Shown one piece after another: positions 6,703 to 9,878 of a DNA stretch of 9,878 nucleotides. How positions within the stretch are numbered: position 1 is the stretch's first letter; each line of letters opens with the position of its first letter. The notes under the pieces were generated by a model, which ran no database searches, was not told the DNA's origin, and worked only from the letters and a program-made list of their open reading frames with translations. Made by a program: the position numbers and the translations under genes. The stretch comes from Spirochaetota bacterium (GTDB lineage Bacteria; Spirochaetota; Leptospiria; Turneriellales; Turneriellaceae), in assembly GCA_029561505.1 (NCBI GenBank), contig JAKQXK010000354.1, positions 1 to 9,878 of the forward strand, read 5' to 3'.

Positions 6703-6794
6703 AAAACGAAAGAATCAGGAAAAGTTCCGCGATTTTCGAAGTGAAAATCGCTCCATGAACGGGCGAAGCCCGCTTTTCCTGATTTTTACGCTTT
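6703..6794. repeat. Structured inverted-repeat element (three-way-junction fold)
   Basis: Two 22 bp arms, 6703-6724 and 6773-6794, are inverted copies matching at 19 of 22 positions without gaps. The core of 12 bp (aatcaggaaaag/cttttcctgatt) is perfect. Between them lie a 9 bp perfect stem, gcgattttc/gaaaatcgc (6729-6737 with 6743-6751, 5 nt loop), and a 5 bp GC stem at 6760-6772. Together they form an outer stem with two inner hairpins, a cloverleaf-like fold. It could be the 3' UTR structure of the PAQR transcript, a small RNA, or a MITE-like or REP-like repeat. A 12 bp palindrome (6691-6702) abuts the left arm. Seen directly: the pairing. Unknown: copy number and transcription. Confidence 0.6.
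6760..6780 (+). terminator. Candidate rho-independent terminator after the PAQR gene
   Basis: A 5 bp GC stem, cgggc/gcccg with a GAA loop, is followed by cttttcct. The stem is short and the T-run is only four bases. It sits inside the larger structured element, so it may be one hairpin of that fold rather than an independent terminator. Position 90 bp after the PAQR stop on the same strand fits either reading. Confidence 0.35.
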
Positions 6795-6824
6795 GCCATG
6801 GCACTGAAAAAACCAATTGCGGCG

Positions 6825-6866
6825 ACCTGCCGCGCAGGCCCATAGGCATAGCGTTTGCCGGCAGGT
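6825..6866. repeat. 8 bp inverted repeat upstream of the orphan gene
   Basis: The sequence acctgccg (6825-6832) recurs inverted as cggcaggt (6859-6866), separated by 26 bp and ending 19 bp before the ATG at 6886. A smaller competing stem, cctgc/gcagg (6826-6830 with 6834-6838), overlaps the left arm. The arrangement could be an operator or a leader structure for the next gene, but it could also be chance. Confidence 0.25.
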
Positions 6867-6885
6867 ATCAAACTAAAAAATAAGT

Positions 6886-7518
6886 ATGCCGCTGACGAAC
6901 AAGAACGAATGGCACAAGAGCCGCATCTACGGCAGCGACCCAGATGAAGCGCCCGATAAGGTTTTCGACAGGGTTAACCTGCTGATGCCTGTAAAACCAT
7001 CAGACGTTCTGCCGCTCATCGTCGAAGACGTACCATCGAAAGACGCGTTTTTTCCCGTCGAACCTGCAGAACTCACCGAGCTGATACTGAAGGCGATAAA
7101 ACCAGAGGCGCGCGAGCTGACGCACATCTGGTATCGCCGCCCCAAACCCAGCGAATTTCGCGGCGGGCGCGTGCCGTTCACAGAGTATATCTATGCAAAC
7201 GGCATCTGTCTGATCGTCTTTTACCCTTGGCCAGAGACACTAATATTTCCGCTGACAAAAAAACCGACCGATGCAATCTTAAACCGTTACCGAAAATGGT
7301 CGCCGAAGGTTTCAAGCCATAAAGGCAAGTGGCAATTACAATGGAACCCCGACAGCGTGAGGGATTTCTACTTAAATGACCTGCTGAAGAACCTGTTGGG
7401 CCTGCACTTTGACTTTCAAACGAAGCTCGCGCAAATGCCCGACGGCCGTCTGCGCAACGGCCAATTGGTGCAGTACGCGAACCAAAGATTCTTCGAACAG
7501 ACGCAGAGTTATAGCTGA
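6886..7518 (+). CDS. Hypothetical cytoplasmic protein, orphan
   Basis: The 210-residue product is not recognised. It has no signal peptide or TM segment. It begins with a polar stretch (KNEWHKSRIYGSDPDEAPDK). A probable beta-rich centre carries THIWYRRPKPSEFRGGRVPF, EYIYANGICLIVFYPWPE and TLIFPLTKKP. A basic, aromatic part (RYRKWSPKVSSHKGKWQLQW) follows, then a helical end (FYLNDLLKNLLGLHFDFQTK). Aromatic and basic residues are frequent in the centre. No catalytic signature stands out. It is transcribed alone: a structured element lies upstream and glpD converges on it 41 bp downstream. Coding is supported by length and consistent amphipathic patterning. The ATG is preceded only by an A-rich stretch (ctaaaaaataagt) rather than a Shine-Dalgarno sequence. 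Confidence 0.7.
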   Translation: MPLTNKNEWHKSRIYGSDPDEAPDKVFDRVNLLMPVKPSDVLPLIVEDVPSKDAFFPVEPAELTELILKAIKPEARELTHIWYRRPKPSEFRGGRVPFTEYIYANGICLIVFYPWPETLIFPLTKKPTDAILNRYRKWSPKVSSHKGKWQLQWNPDSVRDFYLNDLLKNLLGLHFDFQTKLAQMPDGRLRNGQLVQYANQRFFEQTQSYS

Positions 7519-7559
7519 GGGTTTGCCGGGCGCCAGATAAGGCCGAAAGTCAGTATTTG

Positions 7560-9158
7560 TTAACCAAAGTATTCTTTATATCTTCTATCTGCATCTTTGC
7601 CAAACAGAATCTTGCATGCCTCTTTCATACCTTTTGAGTTACGTATATCTTCTTTGCGCGCGATCAGGGCTATCTTCGAGCGGCGGCGCAGAAAGTCTTC
7701 GAGTTTGGTGACCATCTCGCGACCGGCTGCCTCCCTTATTTCGACGCGGGTATATTCGGCGCCTTCGATCAGAAGTTCGGCTTCGGCAGGGTTTTCACGA
7801 ATCTCTTCGAGCAAGACCAATGCATGCGCACCATAGCGACGCCAGAACCGCGTCGAGAGTTTCTCAGACGCCTGCGGTGCCGTATAGCTGTCGAGGTCCA
7901 TCAGTTTTGCCTGGTGAAAGAATTCATCGCGAAACGATTCGTGCGGTTCGCCATACCAGCGTCGCTTAGGGTATGCCAGGGTCACGCCGAGGTCTTCGGC
8001 AAATTCACTGACCTCGTCGCCGACGTTCAGGCAATCAGTCAACTTACCACCAAAAATGGTAATCTGTTTGAGATTTTTGTCAACGTCGATTTCATGCTTT
8101 CGCGAAAGCTGCATCCAGTCTTTGCCGCTGCCTTTGCCCTTCTTGACGACGAGCGGCCTTACACCGCAACGTTCTGCGATAATATCTTTTTCAGTGAGCG
8201 GCGTTGCAAGTTTCAACCGCTTGTTAATATTGCTGAGCACAAACTCGCGATCTTCTTTCGTAACAGCTGATTCAGGTGACTCGACACGCGTGTCGGTCGT
8301 GCCAATGCAGGTCTTGGCCCCCATGGGGATCGCAAAAAACAAGCGACCATCGTCGGCGAAAAAAGTCAGTACTCGCTCTTCTGTAGACAGGCGATTGACG
8401 ATGAGGTGAATACCTTTCGAAAAAACGTGCTGGTACTCAGAAGCAACACCCGCCGCTTTGTTGAATGCGTCTGCGTATGGGCCGCAGGCGTTCACAACGA
8501 CATCGGCCGAGATACGAAAGGCCTTTTTGGTCATCATATCTTTCGCCGCAATCTGCCATTTGCCGTCGGCTTTTGTGGCAGAGGTTGCGGCAATGTAGTT
8601 CGCGGCGATGCAGCCATTGTTCATGGCTTGCCTCACAAAACCAAAAACGAAGCGAGCATCGTTGTCGTGCAGGTAGGCATCTGAATATTCAAAACCACCG
8701 GCTGCGTTGGCAGTATTAATGTTCGGTTCAAGTTTGTTGATTTTGCGCTTTGTCAGATAACGGGGGGTACGGGTGAAGAAATTGCCGATCAGCCAATAGA
8801 ACCAGGTGCCGAGCCAAATGAACCACACGGGAAAGCGAAAGCCTTTCTCGATAGTGGTAAAAAACCGAATCTCTTGCACCGTTGACGGGTAACTGCGAAT
8901 CAAATGGTTACGCGACATGCAGAGTTTGCGCACAAGGCCGAACTCGAGAGTTTCGAGGTACTTGATGCCGCCCCACGCGAGGTTAGACGATTCTTGACTC
9001 GTAAACGAAGCGAAGTCGCCTTTGTCGATCAGCGCGACCTTTGCACCTTTGCCCGAAAGAGCAGCGGCCGAAACTGCACCATTGATACCACCGCCGATAA
9101 CGATCACATCGAAATGGCGTTTTTTCAGCTTCTCGATATTACTGATCCGCAGGTTCAT
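7560..9158 (-). CDS. glpD: FAD-dependent glycerol-3-phosphate dehydrogenase
   Basis: This membrane-associated flavoenzyme oxidises sn-glycerol-3-phosphate to dihydroxyacetone phosphate and passes electrons to quinone. It links glycerol and phospholipid turnover to glycolysis and respiration. The 532-residue product has the N-terminal FAD Rossmann motif VIVIGGGINGA (G22, G24, G27) and D45 at the second strand. A flavin-site motif, SSNLAWGGIKYLE (57-69), replaces the enterobacterial SSKLIHGGLRYLE. A hydrophobic patch, FPVWFIWLGTWFYWLIGNFF (109-128), fits monotopic membrane attachment. Later motifs are GFEYSDAYLHDNDAR, VVNACGPYAD, GIHLIVNRL, AIPMGAKTCIGTTDTR and GGKLTDCLNVGDEV, with a helical C-terminal domain after about 390. 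Length is slightly above the usual ~500. It stands alone: no glpF, glpK or glpR homologue is in the window. ATG 9158 is 37 bp past a strong hairpin, with no convincing promoter in between. Confidence 0.94.
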   Translation of the reverse strand: MNLRISNIEKLKKRHFDVIVIGGGINGAVSAAALSGKGAKVALIDKGDFASFTSQESSNLAWGGIKYLETLEFGLVRKLCMSRNHLIRSYPSTVQEIRFFTTIEKGFRFPVWFIWLGTWFYWLIGNFFTRTPRYLTKRKINKLEPNINTANAAGGFEYSDAYLHDNDARFVFGFVRQAMNNGCIAANYIAATSATKADGKWQIAAKDMMTKKAFRISADVVVNACGPYADAFNKAAGVASEYQHVFSKGIHLIVNRLSTEERVLTFFADDGRLFFAIPMGAKTCIGTTDTRVESPESAVTKEDREFVLSNINKRLKLATPLTEKDIIAERCGVRPLVVKKGKGSGKDWMQLSRKHEIDVDKNLKQITIFGGKLTDCLNVGDEVSEFAEDLGVTLAYPKRRWYGEPHESFRDEFFHQAKLMDLDSYTAPQASEKLSTRFWRRYGAHALVLLEEIRENPAEAELLIEGAEYTRVEIREAAGREMVTKLEDFLRRRSKIALIARKEDIRNSKGMKEACKILFGKDADRRYKEYFG

Positions 9159-9195
9159 GCCGACGAACCCGCGACCATAATTGCAGGGTCAAATA

Positions 9196-9237
9196 GAAAC
9201 CGATTATTCCCGGCCTGCGCCGGGAATAATCGGTTTC
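9196..9237 (-). terminator. 19 bp perfect-stem hairpin between the TMEM43 gene and glpD
   Basis: Arms 9196-9214 and 9219-9237 are perfectly complementary over 19 bp around a 4 nt loop (ctgc on the + strand). In the direction of transcription it starts 2 bp after the TMEM43 stop codon and is followed by TATTTGACC, an interrupted U-tract. It is most simply an intrinsic terminator for the TMEM43 gene. It also occupies nearly the whole glpD leader, so it could act as an attenuator or as a processing or stabilising structure if glpD is read through. Confidence 0.75.
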
Positions 9238-9239
9238 AT

Positions 9240-9878
9240 TTAGCTTGCTGCTTTCTTCGCTGCGCCGCGCTGGCGCATAAAGACGACAACGCCGACAACT
9301 ATACCGATCAGAATCAGCGAAAGTACCGGTCGGTAGAAGAACCAGGCGATCGCGATCGTGACCAGAGAGAAGGCAAAGGCGGCAATTGCCGAGGCGAGCC
9401 CGGTGCCAAAGCTCATGATGCTGCCGAGAATCGGCAAGACATCGAGCAGCGTCGAGAGGGGTTTAAAGAGCATGCTGAGACCAATCGTCATCATCAGCCA
9501 GCCAACGAGACGCAAGACCCAGGTCATAAACGAGTTTGAAGCCTCGGCAGATTTATACATCTGCTGCGCAGTCTGAACACCTTGAGAAATCATATAGATG
9601 CTGCCACCCGCCTCTGCGGAATATGGGGCAAATGAGCCACTCTGCTGAACGGCAATCACACTCGCATCGGTTGGCTTCACGACTTCGAATTTCACGCGGT
9701 AGTCACCCACCTGCGGGTTTGATGCATTGGCACCAATGAAAATACCCTCGCTTGTGGCTGCAACAGGCTTAGCCGCTACAGCGCGCACCTTCGCAAGAAC
9801 TGCATCGCTCGTTTCGAGTTTCACAAACGAGCTGAGGCTTGCAGTCAGGTTTTGTGGCAAACGGTAGGCCCCGAGTTT
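9240..9878 (-). CDS. TMEM43-family multi-pass membrane protein (5' end outside window)
   Basis: The frame is open to the right edge, so the N-terminus is missing. The visible 212 residues start KLGAYRLPQNLTASLSSF. They match the C-terminal half of the TMEM43 (LUMA) family: a loop ending in GSIYMISQG (92-100), then NSFMTWVLRLVGWLMMTIGLSML (about 115-137), DVLPILGSIMSFGTG (146-160), and closing TM helices with LVTIAIAWFFYRPV (172-185) and a last helix to residue 201. A basic tail follows (MRQRGAAKKAAS). Bacterial TMEM43 proteins are multi-pass membrane proteins with a large extracytoplasmic domain between the first and second helices, and their role is poorly defined. An internal TTG at 9860 is not the start because the frame and family similarity continue beyond it. 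It ends in a strong hairpin and lies upstream of glpD on the same strand. Confidence 0.88.
   Translation of the reverse strand, partial: KLGAYRLPQNLTASLSSFVKLETSDAVLAKVRAVAAKPVAATSEGIFIGANASNPQVGDYRVKFEVVKPTDASVIAVQQSGSFAPYSAEAGGSIYMISQGVQTAQQMYKSAEASNSFMTWVLRLVGWLMMTIGLSMLFKPLSTLLDVLPILGSIMSFGTGLASAIAAFAFSLVTIAIAWFFYRPVLSLILIGIVVGVVVFMRQRGAAKKAAS

Noticed and set aside
6240..6758. 172-codon + strand open frame overlapping the PAQR gene
   Set aside because: It lies mostly inside the well-supported PAQR frame. Its translation shows no membrane or domain pattern and reads as an out-of-frame shadow.
6798..6845. 15-codon frame starting MALKKPIAATCRAGP, a possible leader peptide
   Set aside because: It has no Shine-Dalgarno sequence and no attenuation-type codon run, and its length is easily reached by chance.
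6443..6871. 142-codon - strand open frame across the PAQR 3' end and the structured element
   Set aside because: The product is a low-complexity Arg/Cys-rich translation, antisense to a real gene. The repeated basic motif in it comes from the inverted-repeat arms.
6662..6883. 73-codon + strand open frame covering the intergenic gap
   Set aside because: It begins inside the PAQR stop region and runs straight through the inverted-repeat element and hairpins. The composition looks non-coding.
8904..9539. 211-codon + strand open frame across the glpD 5' end, hairpin and TMEM43 3' end
   Set aside because: It is antisense to two confidently identified genes and translates through the hairpin. Its polar, His/Arg/Asp-rich product resembles no protein family.
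9860..9878. TTG at 9860 as the start of the TMEM43-family gene
   Set aside because: The frame stays open to the window edge, and residues before the TTG (KLGAYR) continue the family pattern, so the gene is truncated by the window.
1..9878. Defence system, prophage, CRISPR or biosynthetic cluster
   Set aside because: No nuclease, transposase, integrase, phage structural gene, spaced direct repeats or pathway genes are visible; the genes are signalling, envelope and central metabolism.

Overview
This 9.9 kb window is dense bacterial chromosome with short intergenic gaps, no tRNA or rRNA, no CRISPR array and no recognisable transposase. Base composition is near 50% G+C by eye. The protein mix suggests a spirochaete of the Leptospirales, perhaps a Turneriella-like organism: an HDOD protein paired with an ATPase-cyclase fusion, a short HAMP protein without an output domain, a GlpD with the variant SSNLAWGGIKYLE flavin-site motif, and a bacterial TMEM43 protein. 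This assignment is inference from protein character, not a database match.

Layout. Positions 1-1346 (+ strand) hold the tail of an unidentified gene, a secreted YceI-family protein and an unrecognised single-pass membrane protein that appears to start at a CTG codon two bases after the yceI stop. Positions 1381-2658 (- strand) hold a two-gene unit, a HAMP-domain membrane protein followed 3 bp later by an exported HEAT-repeat protein. Divergently, 2752-5409 (+) holds an HDOD protein followed 6 bp later by a soluble protein made of a GHKL ATPase-like domain, a PAS-like region and a complete class III nucleotide cyclase. These four genes look like one signalling neighbourhood. A small two-helix membrane protein (5428-5703, -) converges on the cyclase.

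Positions 5872-6669 (+) encode a PAQR/hemolysin III membrane protein (TrhA family) with an unusual lysine/arginine-rich N-terminal tail. It is followed by a 216 bp gap containing a strongly structured 92 bp element: 22 bp inverted arms enclosing two further hairpins. An orphan hypothetical gene follows (6886-7518, +). It converges on glpD, the FAD-dependent glycerol-3-phosphate dehydrogenase (7560-9158, -). Upstream of glpD a perfect 19 bp stem hairpin separates it from a TMEM43-family membrane protein whose N-terminus runs off the right edge (9240-9878, -).

No defence island or biosynthetic cluster is visible. The best candidates for something under-described are the divergent HAMP/HEAT and HDOD/GHKL-PAS-cyclase signalling locus, the CTG-started unknown gene, and the structured intergenic element at 6703-6794.
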